A stretch of 58,194 nucleotides of DNA from the NCBI GenBank assembly GCA_011390785.1, contig JAABRR010000026.1, positions 5,923-64,116 of the forward strand, written 5' to 3'. Shown piece after piece: positions 1-8,305 of this stretch. The notes below the pieces were generated by a model, which worked only from the letters and a program-made list of their open reading frames with translations, did no database searches and was not told the DNA's origin. A program made the position numbers and the translations under genes. Position 1 is the first letter of the stretch, and every line of letters starts with the position of its first letter. The DNA comes from Sphingobacteriia bacterium (GTDB taxonomy: Bacteria; Bacteroidota; Bacteroidia; Bacteroidales; UBA7960).

Positions 1-1260
1 GGGTGCTCCCATCCGTTGCAATGCCATGGGTACACCATTAACATTGAAATCGCCCTGGTACCAGGCTCCGGAAGCGGCACCGGCAATGATATGCCGGAAG
101 GGTAGCGGACCAATGCCTGTGTTTTCGGCCCAGCCTTCGAATATTTGGCCTGGTGAATGATTTTCGGTAGTATGGGTATGGCCTGAAAATGAGATTGCCC
201 CGCGCCCTTCAACAAAGCTATGAATCCTGTGTAGCTCATCGGTCTGGTGCTGTCCGCCTGCCGCATCTACAAAAGATACAAAGGGGATATGACTGTTGAA
301 AACGATTAGTCTTTCTTTAGGCGTGTTATTGATCAGTCCTTCCAGCCAGGTGAATTGTGTTTCGGTTAAGCGTCCGTTATAGGTGGGACGGTCAGGGTTT
401 CCGCAGTTTGTTCTGCCCCGGGCTACATCTTCCTCACCGCAGGGGTAAAAAACGTTGTCGAGCACTACAAACAGCACATTCCCCATTTCAAAAGCATAAT
501 AGTTGGGGCCGTAAATACGGCGCCACGAATCCGCTTTGTCTTCATTGGTTTTGGCGTCGAAATCAATATCGTGGTTCCCGATCACCAGCCATTGGGGCAA
601 CCCTGTTGCGGCTGCCAGTTCAAGGTTGCGGTCAAGAAGCCCGAGGTCATCACCAACCACATCGCCCAGTTGAATCATACAATCGCCCTGCTGGTAATCT
701 CCGTTGAGAATATCTGCAAAAACGCCATCCCGAAGCCAGCTCAACTGTTGGTTCGAGTAAGTCTGAGGATCGGCAAGTATAGCACAGGAAAATTCCTGAC
801 TGGCAGCTCCTTCACGAATCAGGGGAAAGTTTATCTGCTCCGGGCCAGGACCTGCATCAGGCAATCCGCCAAAACGCATTTTATAACCGGTACCTCCTTC
901 CTTGTGGATATAGAAAAACTGCGGTACCATGCGCTCATCTGTGGGTAATCTCCAACCTGATGGCTGCACAATGGTGAGGTTCATATCCTTTCGCACAGAA
1001 ATCTCATAAAAACCATTCTCATTGGTCCGAACCCAGTTCATGCCGTTTGATACCAAAACGCCGGGTATTCCGGTTTCACCATCATCTTTGAGTCCGTTTT
1101 TATTTTCATCATAAAAAACGGTTCCGGAAATGGTGGCACCACCCTTGCCTTCACCAATTATTTCCGGTGAAGCGATCCATTGCTGGCTGGTTGAATTAAA
1201 AGGGAAAACAATTGCTCCGAAGAAGAAGGCAAGGAAGACTTTTGGAAGTAATTTTTTCAT
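1..1260 (-). CDS. Calcineurin-like metallophosphoesterase, secreted (C-terminus cut by window edge)
   Basis: The frame is open from an ATG at 1258-1260 to the first base of the window, so at least 420 residues are present and the C-terminus is missing. Residues 1-25 form a signal peptide (MKKLLPKVFLAFFFGAIVF). Residues about 35-135 look like the beta-sandwich N-terminal domain of Bacteroidetes metallophosphoesterases (MetallophosN type), with the segment GTVFYDENKNGLKDDGE. The catalytic domain follows with LGDVVGDD near residue 196, GNHD near 228 and SGHTHT near 360, the metal-ligand motifs of the family. The substrate cannot be read from the sequence; periplasmic or surface phosphoesters are likely. 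No partner gene is visible on the right, where a pseudogene follows. Confidence 0.9.
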   Translation of the reverse strand, partial: MKKLLPKVFLAFFFGAIVFPFNSTSQQWIASPEIIGEGKGGATISGTVFYDENKNGLKDDGETGIPGVLVSNGMNWVRTNENGFYEISVRKDMNLTIVQPSGWRLPTDERMVPQFFYIHKEGGTGYKMRFGGLPDAGPGPEQINFPLIREGAASQEFSCAILADPQTYSNQQLSWLRDGVFADILNGDYQQGDCMIQLGDVVGDDLGLLDRNLELAAATGLPQWLVIGNHDIDFDAKTNEDKADSWRRIYGPNYYAFEMGNVLFVVLDNVFYPCGEEDVARGRTNCGNPDRPTYNGRLTETQFTWLEGLINNTPKERLIVFNSHIPFVSFVDAAGGQHQTDELHRIHSFVEGRGAISFSGHTHTTENHSPGQIFEGWAENTGIGPLPFRHIIAGAASGAWYQGDFNVNGVPMALQRMGAP

Positions 1261-1438
1261 GCTTGAAAATTTTGAAAGGATTGGTTATTTCTTTCTTGCG
1301 AAAATAAGCATTTTGATATGAAATAAAAGGTAGGATAGGAGAATTGATGATTTGTTAATTCAGGTGGTTCTACTCGTGATGAGTCGAAGGTAAATAAATT
1401 GTTAAATTTTGTTGTGGCTTCTTTGATTTGATCAGGCA

Positions 1439-2385
1439 CTAATATTTTCGATTCAGGAAATCCAACAAATGTATATGTTCAATACCTTTATAACTTGATC
1501 CTGCTAAAAGGTTTTCCATTGTTACAATAATCTTTGGAAAATTATCAGGAATCGCCAGCAGATTCCCAAATTCTCTGGCAGCGGTTTGTTCGTTATCCAC
1601 CATATAGGCTATTTGAATGTAAAGCTTTTCCCCATTTTTTTGAGCAACAAAGTCCACCTCCTTATTATCGCTATTTCCTACTGTTATCCCAATCCTGAAT
1701 TTTAAGATGCAGAAACACGATATTTTCCATTATTTTCCTAATATCTGCTTGTCGATAACCGATTATGCTGTGTCGTAAGCCCAAATTGTCAAAATAAAGT
1801 TTCTCGCCAATATCAAAATGCTTTTTGCCTTCAATATCAGAACGTTTTACGCGGTGAATGAAAAAAGCATTCTCAAGATACCATAAATAATTAATGATTA
1901 CTTCGGGTGTGGTTTTAATTTGTTGCGATTTCAAGTATTGACTTATTTTACGCGCGGAAAACAAGCTTCCACAGGTTTCGGCAATGAATCGGGTAAGATC
2001 TGTTAGAAACGATGCATTTTTCAGTTGAAACCGACTAACAATGTCTTTGAAGAAAATGGTATTATAAACATTTTTCAAGTAATCAAAAATTACCTTCTCT
2101 TCTTTGGGCAAGTGAATCAGAAACGGTAACCCTCCATATTTGAGATAGCGGTTTAGGGTTTCCTGATTGTTTTCAAGTTGATAGAATTCCTGATACTCTG
2201 TAGAATGAAAGACTGTGCACGCGAACTTCAAAATACCGACCGGCAAGTAGCGTTGCCAAATCGCCCGATAGGGCATAAGCATTGCTGCCGGTGCAATACA
2301 AATAATAGTTCCCTGCAGATAGCAAACTGGGCAAGGTAAGCCTTTCATAATTGCAAATACATGAAATCTGTAAGGTTTAGGCGAT
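1439..2385 (-). pseudogene. Remnant of an AAA ATPase with DUF4143 domain (frameshifted, N-terminus lost)
   Basis: Two adjacent minus-strand ORFs (2348-1671 and 1657-1439) are pieces of one protein. In frame order the pieces read LPSLLSAGNYYLYCTGSNAY and SGDLATLLAGRYFEVRVHSL (about 2330-2210, a different frame from the longer ORF), then the DUF4143-like part with YLKYGGLPFL and IFFKDIVSRFQL, then EVDFVAQKNGEKLYIQIAYMV. One frame change lies near 2205-2215. A second lies in a GGG run near 1690, where removal of one G would join DW to ITVGNSDNKEVDFV. The Walker A region normally found upstream (GxRxxGKT) is absent and stops occur upstream of 2385. The family consists of scattered, often horizontally acquired ATPases of unknown role. 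This copy is almost certainly nonfunctional. Confidence 0.82.
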
Positions 2386-2504
2386 ATTCTATTGGGTAAA
2401 CTTCTGGCAAAACTATTCAGTCATTCTAATGGTTCATATGGAGATGTTTATAGATTAAATTCCCCATGTTGGCATGACCTGTAATTATACAAAACTTGAG
2501 TTGG

Positions 2505-4640
2505 CTACCATTGTTCTCTTTTGTTCATCAGCAGCACTACCGATCGTCCTTCAACAAAGACTTCCTCCTGTGCATCAAAAACCTGTTGTTCGTCAAAGAA
2601 GAATTTCCCTTTGCGGGTGTCCAAGATGAGAATCCAGGATCCACCCCATTCTTTGGCAGGGAGACGGAAGTTTTTTTCTTGGTGATGGGCGTTAAATATT
2701 AAATAAAAATTATCATCCCTGATTTGCTCACCTTCGGGTGTAAGCCCCGGTATTCCATCTCCCGAGAGATATACACCCACTGATTTGGCCGCATCGCTAT
2801 CCCATTCGGGAATAGTCATGATATCGCCATTAGGCAGAAACCACTCAATATCTTTCACATCAGAACCATTGATGGGCATATATTTAAACCATTGCAAACG
2901 GGAGAAAACATGATGTTCCATGCGCAGCCGGATTAGTTGGGATGTAAATTCTATGAGTTCCTGATCTGCATTTTTCCAGTCGATCCACGAAAGTTCATTG
3001 TCCTGGCAATAGGCATTGTTGTTCCCGTGTTGGGTTCTTCCCATTTCATCACCGGCTACCAGCATGGGTATTCCCTGCGAAAGCATTAGTGTGCCAAGGA
3101 AATTTCTCACCTGCTTTTTGCGCAAATGATTGATTTCCGGATCATCGGTGGGGCCTTCTGCTCCGCAGTTCCACGAGCGGTTATGGGTTTCTCCATCGCG
3201 GTTGTTTTCCATGTTGGCCATGTTATGTTTCTCGTTGTAAGAAACCAGATCCTGTAAGGTGAAACCATCGTGGGCGGTTATAAAATTGATGCTTGCCACG
3301 GGCCTGCGCCAGTCGTCGTAATACAGATCGGAGCTACCAGTGAAGCGCCAGGCAAATTTGCCGAGTTTCCGGTTTTCCCCACGCCAGAAATCGCGTATCA
3401 CATCGCGGTAGCGACCGTTCCACTCCAGCCAACCCTGGGGGAAATTGCCTACCTGGTATCCGTTTTCGCCAATATCCCACGGTTCGGCAATAAGTTTTAC
3501 CTGCGATAATACCGGGTCCTGATGCAACACATCAAAGAAAGAACCCCATTTGTCCACATCGCTGAACTCACGCGCCAGGGCAGATGCCAGATCGAACCGG
3601 AAACCATCCACATGCATCTCGGTAACCCAATATCGCAAACTATCCATCATTAACCTTAATACGGTGGGATGCACCGTATTAAGTGTATTGCCCGTACCGG
3701 TATAGTCCATGTAGTAGCGCCTGTCTTTATCAACCAGCCGGTAGTAAGCCGCATTGTCTATGCCCCTGAAACAAAGGGTAGGGCCCATTTCGTTGCCTTC
3801 GCCCGTATGGTTGTAAACCACATCCAGAATTACTTCTATCCCTGCTTCGTGGAGCGATTTTACCATGTTCTTGAATTCGTAAATCTGCTCTACGCCAATG
3901 CTGGCAGCTGAATATTCAGGGTGTGGTGCAAAAAAGTTGATGCTGTTGTAGCCCCAATAGTTAGACAAATTGTTGTTGACCAAATGCCTGTCGTGGATAA
4001 AGTGATGAATGGGCATAAGTTCTACCGCATTTACCCCCAGTCTTTTAAGATAGTTGATCACTTCAGGGTGTCTTATTGCTGCATAGGTGCCCCTTATTTC
4101 ATCAGGAATACCGGGGAATTGTCTGGTAAATCCCTTTACATGCATCTCATAAATGATGGTTTTATTCAGGGGGATTTTTAATTGTGTATCTCCATACCAG
4201 TTAAAGTGATCGTCAATAACAACACTTTTGGGTACAAAATGAGCGCTGTCTGTTTTGCTAAAGGAAAGGTCTTTTTTCTTGTCATCGATTTTATACCCAA
4301 AAAGGGAGTCATCCCATTTTTCTATCCCCGAAAGGGCTTTAGCATAAGGGTCGATGCAAAGTTTATTAGGGTTAAACCGATGGCCATTTTCCGGTTCGTA
4401 GGGTCCGTTGACGCGATAGCCATATTTCTGTCCTGGTTCAAGCCCCGGAATGTAAATATGCCAATGGTTATGGGTACGCTCAGTAACGGGTATCTTATGG
4501 GTTTGAACTCCTTCATTATTAAAAAGACACAATTCAAGTGTGGTAGCATTTTCTGAAAAAAGGGCAAAATTTACTCCTTTCCCATCATAAATTGAACCCA
4601 GTGGATAAGGCTTTCCGGGTAATATTTTCAATTTGGTCAT
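2505..4640 (-). CDS. glgX: Glycogen debranching enzyme GlgX (GH13 isoamylase type)
   Basis: This cytoplasmic enzyme of 711 residues hydrolyses alpha-1,6 branches of glycogen or limit dextrins. An N-terminal CBM48-like domain (residues about 10-120, GSIYDGKGVNFALFSENA) precedes the GH13 barrel. The four conserved regions are visible: DVVYNHT near 273-279, DGFRFDLA at 345-352 with nucleophile Asp350, LIAEPWD with acid Glu386, and FITAHDG with Asp458. The length matches the family. The start is the ATG at 4638-4640, preceded by a good Bacteroidetes-type promoter at 4767-4798. No other glycogen genes (glgA, glgB, glgP) lie in the window, so it appears monocistronic. Confidence 0.95.
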   Translation of the reverse strand: MTKLKILPGKPYPLGSIYDGKGVNFALFSENATTLELCLFNNEGVQTHKIPVTERTHNHWHIYIPGLEPGQKYGYRVNGPYEPENGHRFNPNKLCIDPYAKALSGIEKWDDSLFGYKIDDKKKDLSFSKTDSAHFVPKSVVIDDHFNWYGDTQLKIPLNKTIIYEMHVKGFTRQFPGIPDEIRGTYAAIRHPEVINYLKRLGVNAVELMPIHHFIHDRHLVNNNLSNYWGYNSINFFAPHPEYSAASIGVEQIYEFKNMVKSLHEAGIEVILDVVYNHTGEGNEMGPTLCFRGIDNAAYYRLVDKDRRYYMDYTGTGNTLNTVHPTVLRLMMDSLRYWVTEMHVDGFRFDLASALAREFSDVDKWGSFFDVLHQDPVLSQVKLIAEPWDIGENGYQVGNFPQGWLEWNGRYRDVIRDFWRGENRKLGKFAWRFTGSSDLYYDDWRRPVASINFITAHDGFTLQDLVSYNEKHNMANMENNRDGETHNRSWNCGAEGPTDDPEINHLRKKQVRNFLGTLMLSQGIPMLVAGDEMGRTQHGNNNAYCQDNELSWIDWKNADQELIEFTSQLIRLRMEHHVFSRLQWFKYMPINGSDVKDIEWFLPNGDIMTIPEWDSDAAKSVGVYLSGDGIPGLTPEGEQIRDDNFYLIFNAHHQEKNFRLPAKEWGGSWILILDTRKGKFFFDEQQVFDAQEEVFVEGRSVVLLMNKREQW

Positions 4641-4766
4641 ATCTAAAAAAATGGATAGTGGTTTGCAGACAATGAATTATTTTGTTGGTTATTGGTGATT
4701 GATTATTATATGAGACCAATTTCTTTTCAGCTTTTCAGGTAAACTTATTTCTCGGCACCTGATATC

Positions 4767-4798
4767 CAAAGTTACGAATATGAATACTACCAACCAAA
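4767..4798 (-). promoter_or_regulatory. Bacteroidetes-type promoter upstream of glgX
   Basis: On the minus strand TTTG (4798-4795), a 20-base spacer and TAACTTTG (4774-4767) match the sigma-ABfr pattern TTTG-N19..21-TAnnTTTG. The transcript would have a leader of roughly 120 bases before the glgX ATG. Confidence 0.6.
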
Positions 4799-4878
4799 AG
4801 CTCTATCCAGAGTTAAATCTACCGCCTTAAAATGGCCTTTCAACAGTTTAAATCAGGCATACTAAAAAACCAATTGTG

Positions 4879-6273
4879 TCACTTTTCCAGATAAAAATCC
4901 ACCCAGGCATCGAGTTGCCTTACCGAAGCTGGTCGTAAAATGATTTTTTGGGTTGTATCGAGCAGGAAGAAGGTAGGAGTTGCGAAAACATAATAGCTGA
5001 GCACTGCGGGGCTTTCCCAGTGCAGGTAGTCGTTGTAGCTCAGAAATGGGAATTTTCTGGCTTTATTTACAAACTGGTCCTTATCGTAATCCAGCGAAAC
5101 ATACACCACTTCTACTCCCTTTTCGTTCCATTTGGGATACAACATCCTGATGTTTCGCAGCTCTTCTGCACAAGCGGGGCAGTCGGACGAGCCAAACACC
5201 AAAACTGTGTATGCCGGTGAAAGATCAGAAAGCTTTTCGGGTTCGGTAACCAAACCACCGTTTCTGTAGGTATCTCCTGTAAAAATAATGTCAGGTGCTG
5301 TATTTCCAATCTTCATGGCCCTATAGGATTCCAGTCTGTGCGCAAAGCTCTCGTTCAGCAATTCCGGATGGTTGGTCAGCAGTTTCAGGGCCAGGTATTC
5401 CGAACTGCCAAAAAGGCTTCGTTGCTCAAGCAGGTTGAACAAATACCCTGTTATTTCTCTGAATTTATACTGATCCGCAGAAAGATTGTCTGTTAAATGA
5501 TCAATCGACACGTTCATCTCTATAAATACCGAATCCAGTGGTCTGCCGCTGTTCTCAATGAGCCAGAAATGGGCTTCAACAGTTTCGCGTAACAAACCGC
5601 TTTTGTAAAGCCGGGCATCGGTATAATCCATTTGCCGGAAGGCAGACAGGGCTGCCGGTATTTCTTCTGTGCGGTATTGGGCAACAACAGAAACAGAACT
5701 CACCAATTTACGCACCGGCAAAAACCAACTTACATAGGATTGCGGATCAAGACGGGCAAGGAAAAGACTGTCTTCCTGTTTGATGCGCTGCTGCTCCGCT
5801 TTAATAGCCATACGGGCATCATGATGGATGGAAAAAAGCGAATCGAGATCATATATCCGTTGCAGATAGGACCATGCACTCAGGGCCTGCTCACGCCGGG
5901 GATGCTTACCGGCATATTGCCCGAAAAGCTGATTTTCTTTCCCTTCAATGATCTCAATTGTTTCAGTAAAGCTGAGAGTTTCCCCCTGCAAAACAATATC
6001 TTCGCCCCCAAGAATTATTATAAATGGCTTTTCATCTTCTGCTATCAGGTAGCCCATGCCCCTGTCATTGTTGTCATAATTCAGCCTGAAAATTCCGTTC
6101 TGGTCAATCCGGGCACTGTCAATAGGGTAGGTGTCAAACCCCTCGAAGCCAAACAGTTTTACCTGCTGATTAGCAAGTGGTTGAAAGGTGCCGGTAATGG
6201 TTGATTGGGCACTGACAAGACCTGGTGCGATAAGAAGAATCAAAAGAATCGGAAGAGAAAGTAGCTGGGTCAT
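4879..6273 (-). CDS. Secreted thioredoxin-fold (TlpA/AhpC-like) protein
   Basis: The ATG at 6271-6273 gives MTQLLSLPILLILLIAPGLVSAQ, a clear signal peptide ending in SAQ; an upstream TTG-started extension to 6318 would only bury it. Residues about 25-110 resemble the DUF4369-like beta domain often found in front of Bacteroidetes thioredoxins (GTFQPLANQQVKLFGFEG). A helical middle part follows. The C-terminal 140 residues form a thioredoxin fold with VLVFGSSDCPACAEEL, in which CPAC is the redox dithiol, and the cis-Pro-like motif YVFATPTFFLLD. It probably reduces or isomerises thiols of periplasmic proteins, but the substrate is unknown. It stands alone between glgX and the accessory region. 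Confidence 0.82.
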   Translation of the reverse strand: MTQLLSLPILLILLIAPGLVSAQSTITGTFQPLANQQVKLFGFEGFDTYPIDSARIDQNGIFRLNYDNNDRGMGYLIAEDEKPFIIILGGEDIVLQGETLSFTETIEIIEGKENQLFGQYAGKHPRREQALSAWSYLQRIYDLDSLFSIHHDARMAIKAEQQRIKQEDSLFLARLDPQSYVSWFLPVRKLVSSVSVVAQYRTEEIPAALSAFRQMDYTDARLYKSGLLRETVEAHFWLIENSGRPLDSVFIEMNVSIDHLTDNLSADQYKFREITGYLFNLLEQRSLFGSSEYLALKLLTNHPELLNESFAHRLESYRAMKIGNTAPDIIFTGDTYRNGGLVTEPEKLSDLSPAYTVLVFGSSDCPACAEELRNIRMLYPKWNEKGVEVVYVSLDYDKDQFVNKARKFPFLSYNDYLHWESPAVLSYYVFATPTFFLLDTTQKIILRPASVRQLDAWVDFYLEK

Positions 6274-6373
6274 GGGTGTCTTTTTTTTGTCAATTTTGTT
6301 TACACTGATGCAATGCAAGTTACACAGTTTTTCATTTCGTTCATAATCCCCCTATTTTTTTTTAAATGATGCT

Positions 6374-6496
6374 ATGGCTGCCATAATCTTTGAGCAACTG
6401 GGCATGCCCCGGCAAGCAGAAGAACTGATTAAGAAGGAGTACTGGAATGTCTATATTACCATAACCGGGCAGACGATTAATATGCCAGCCAACTGA
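6374..6496 (+). CDS. Short ORF, possible remnant (40 aa)
   Basis: ATG at 6374 to TGA at 6496 encodes MAAIIFEQLGMPRQAEELI followed by KKEYWNVYITITGQTINMPA. The residue composition looks like genuine protein rather than random A+T-rich translation, and the amphipathic helix ending in KKEYW suggests the C-terminal fragment of a longer gene. The frame stays open for only a few codons upstream, through a T-tract. No family is recognised. It could be a leftover of the gene that stood here before the repeat element at 6615 inserted, or chance. Confidence 0.25.
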   Translation: MAAIIFEQLGMPRQAEELIKKEYWNVYITITGQTINMPAN

Positions 6497-6614
6497 ACCA
6501 CTGATCCCGGAATTAACCGCCCTGCTTTTCGTTTGGTATATTTTATTCAACTGCCCATTTTCTGGTTCCTTTCAACTTGCATGTTAAAAAGGCACAGACT
6601 TATATAATAAATAA

Positions 6615-6776
6615 TTAGTGTCCGGTTAACATATAATATTGTGAAAATTGAAAATGAGATTTAGCTTCGCTGCTACTTCGTGGTCTCACTACGTTCGGAA
6701 AGACAATGAGTTACGTAATCAAGAGATGGGGATGGTGGCGGCGAAGCTAAATCTCAATTATTTAACCGGACACTAA
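6615..6776. repeat. MITE-like inverted-repeat element (162 bp)
   Basis: A perfect 15-bp terminal inverted repeat, TTAGTGTCCGGTTAA at 6615-6629 and its complement at 6762-6776, encloses a second perfect 15-bp inverted repeat, GAGATTTAGCTTCGC at 6656-6670 and its complement at 6741-6755. The unpaired centre is 70 bases and codes for nothing. Both flanks are A+T-rich (TAATAAAT and TAATAATT), as expected at an AT-biased insertion site, but no exact target duplication could be fixed. The structure fits a nonautonomous element mobilised by a transposase in trans; no such transposase gene lies in the window. Confidence 0.6.
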
Positions 6777-6961
6777 TAATAATTATTATTTAGTATGTGA
6801 AATTACTCAGGGTGGATAAACCGCTCCAACTTGTGCCACCTTAACAGGAGTTAATTGTGCCACCCATACTGGAGTGCAACTCATACAGGAGTTAATTTTC
6901 CCGGTTCAAATTTGCGACAAATAGTCATGCAAAAAACTTCTCCAATTCATTTATTTTGCTT

Positions 6962-7002
6962 GTTCACGTCACGTGAACATCGTTTATTTGTGAACAAATA
7001 AA
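6962..7002. promoter_or_regulatory. Paired palindromic operator upstream of AbiEi-type antitoxin
   Basis: Two perfect palindromes lie side by side. GTTCACGT-c-ACGTGAAC occupies 6962-6978 and TTTATTTG-tgaa-CAAATAAA occupies 6983-7002, the latter ending 7 bases before the first possible start codon. A weak minus-7 element (TATTTTG, 6952-6958) stands just upstream, so the palindromes would cover the transcription start. AbiEi antitoxins are known to repress their operon by binding inverted repeats in the promoter, and this arrangement fits that mode. Confidence 0.6.
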
Positions 7003-7028
7003 GAAATCATGAATCCCGAAATCATAAA

Positions 7029-7964
7029 TTGGTTATAGAAAATCTGCAACAGGAAAACGGCCTGAAGGCTGAATTGCTGGATGAAGGACTGTTGCAACTG
7101 CAAGGCGACGGGAAGCCCCTTAGATTTGTAGTGGTGCAGAAAGACGAACCACCCACTTATCAACTGGACGAAATTATCCGCTTGAAACAGCAGCAAAATG
7201 AATTGATTGTGATCGCCCGCCAACTGTTCCCTGGCATCAGGGAGAAATTAACGGAGCATGAAATCGCGTTTCTGGACACCCGTGGGAATATGTTTCTGAA
7301 GGCTCCGGGCATCTATCTGAGGATAGATGGAAAGACCGCTCCGCAGCTTCCTGCAATTATTGGCAATCGTGCGTTTACGGCTACCGGGCTGAAGGTTATT
7401 TTTCAATTGCTACAAGACAAGGATCTGGTCAATCAGTCCCAGCGCAGAATTGCTCAACAGGCCGGAGTGGCCCTGGGAAATATCCCTCTTGTATTGGAGG
7501 GTTTAAAGGAAACCGGCTACCTAATAGCGCTCAACAAAAAACAGTATATCTGGGAAAATCGCCATGAACTGCTTCAGCGATGGGTAGAAAACTATGCCAC
7601 CCAACTTAAGCCCAAACTTCACAAAGGTCGGTACCGCATCATGCAGCCCTGGCATGAAATCACGTTTCAGACTCACCAAACGGTATGGGGTGGAGCACCT
7701 GCAGCCGATTTGCTCACAAACCATCTTCGTCCGGAGAAATACATAATTTACACACAAGAAACCACCACGCAGTTATTGAAAAACTATCGGTTGATTCCGG
7801 ATAAAGCAGGTGATCTGGAAGTGCTGGAATTGTTCTGGACACCCGCCCGGGAGACCACAGCTCCTGCAATGCTGGTTTACGCTGACCTGATAATCACCGG
7901 AGGGAAAAGAAACAATGAAACCGCGCAAATCATTTGCGATGAGTACATCAAACCAAACCTATAA
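7029..7964 (+). CDS. Type IV TA antitoxin/transcriptional repressor, AbiEi family
   Basis: This protein of about 311 residues has the layout of AbiEi_2-type antitoxins. An N-terminal part (ELIVIARQLFPGIREKL and the motif FLDTRGNMFLKAPGIYLRI) precedes a winged-helix segment near residues 112-165 (FTATGLKVIFQLLQ, RRIAQQAGVALGNI). A C-terminal domain of about 140 residues follows, with WGGAPAADLLTNHLRPEKY. It should silence the operon and neutralise the nucleotidyltransferase encoded just downstream, which overlaps it by up to 50 bases. The start is problematic. In frame only TTG at 7029 is available, while an ATG at 7009 (MNPEII) runs in another frame to a TAG at 7038. One added base near 7028 would give the natural-looking MNPEIIKLVIENLQQ, so a start-proximal frameshift is possible. 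Confidence 0.75.
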   Translation: MVIENLQQENGLKAELLDEGLLQLQGDGKPLRFVVVQKDEPPTYQLDEIIRLKQQQNELIVIARQLFPGIREKLTEHEIAFLDTRGNMFLKAPGIYLRIDGKTAPQLPAIIGNRAFTATGLKVIFQLLQDKDLVNQSQRRIAQQAGVALGNIPLVLEGLKETGYLIALNKKQYIWENRHELLQRWVENYATQLKPKLHKGRYRIMQPWHEITFQTHQTVWGGAPAADLLTNHLRPEKYIIYTQETTTQLLKNYRLIPDKAGDLEVLELFWTPARETTAPAMLVYADLIITGGKRNNETAQIICDEYIKPNL

Positions 7965-8193
7965 AAAACTGGCTATACCGCATTTCAAAGAAGTTTTTGA
8001 TATAATAGATGATATCATGCAGCGGCACCAAACTCCATATTATTTAATAGGCGCCAGTGCAGTTGCCCTTGAACTCCTGAAAAATGACATTAAACCCGGC
8101 CGGGGCACACGGGATATTGATTTTGCCATTATGATCGCGAGCCAAAATGCATACCAAAAGGTATGTAAATCCATAACTGAGCATGGCGGTTAA
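7915..8193 (+). pseudogene. Truncated AbiEii-type nucleotidyltransferase toxin
   Basis: The frame starts at ATG 7915 (or more likely ATG 7939, MSTSNQTYKK) and overlaps the antitoxin gene, as is usual for AbiE pairs. The N-terminal nucleotidyltransferase core is recognisable: YYLIGASAVALELL, then RGTRDIDFAIMI with the metal-binding DxD. The protein stops after about 85-93 residues (ITEHGG, TAA 8191-8193), whereas family members run to roughly 200-300 residues. No continuation was found in the other frames before the next promoter at 8270. The toxin is therefore probably inactive and the antitoxin orphaned. Confidence 0.7.
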
Positions 8194-8269
8194 TCTTTGG
8201 TTAAGTAATATTTCTTCCCTGCTGCCTTTATAAAATAACGATTCTAATTCTTACATCCATTTTATTTGC

Positions 8270-8277
8270 TATATTTG
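8270..8277 (+). promoter_or_regulatory. Putative minus-7 element for the RloA-like gene
   Basis: TATATTTG matches TAnnTTTG exactly. Transcription would begin near 8284, leaving about 22 bases before the ATT at 8306 that appears to open the ATPase frame. No convincing minus-33 TTTG is present at the right spacing. Confidence 0.3.
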
Positions 8278-8305
8278 CAATTTATTTACAAATAAAAACC
8301 CTAAA

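Noticed and set aside
3270-4556. Several plus-strand ORFs opposite glgX
   Set aside because: Antisense to conserved GH13 motifs; no independent features.
5632-6204. 190-residue plus-strand ORF inside the thioredoxin-like gene
   Set aside because: Fully antisense to a gene with clear signal peptide and CPAC motif; no recognisable domain.
6362-6550. 62-residue minus-strand ORF opposite the 6374 ORF
   Set aside because: Composition is no better than chance and the other strand reads as more protein-like.
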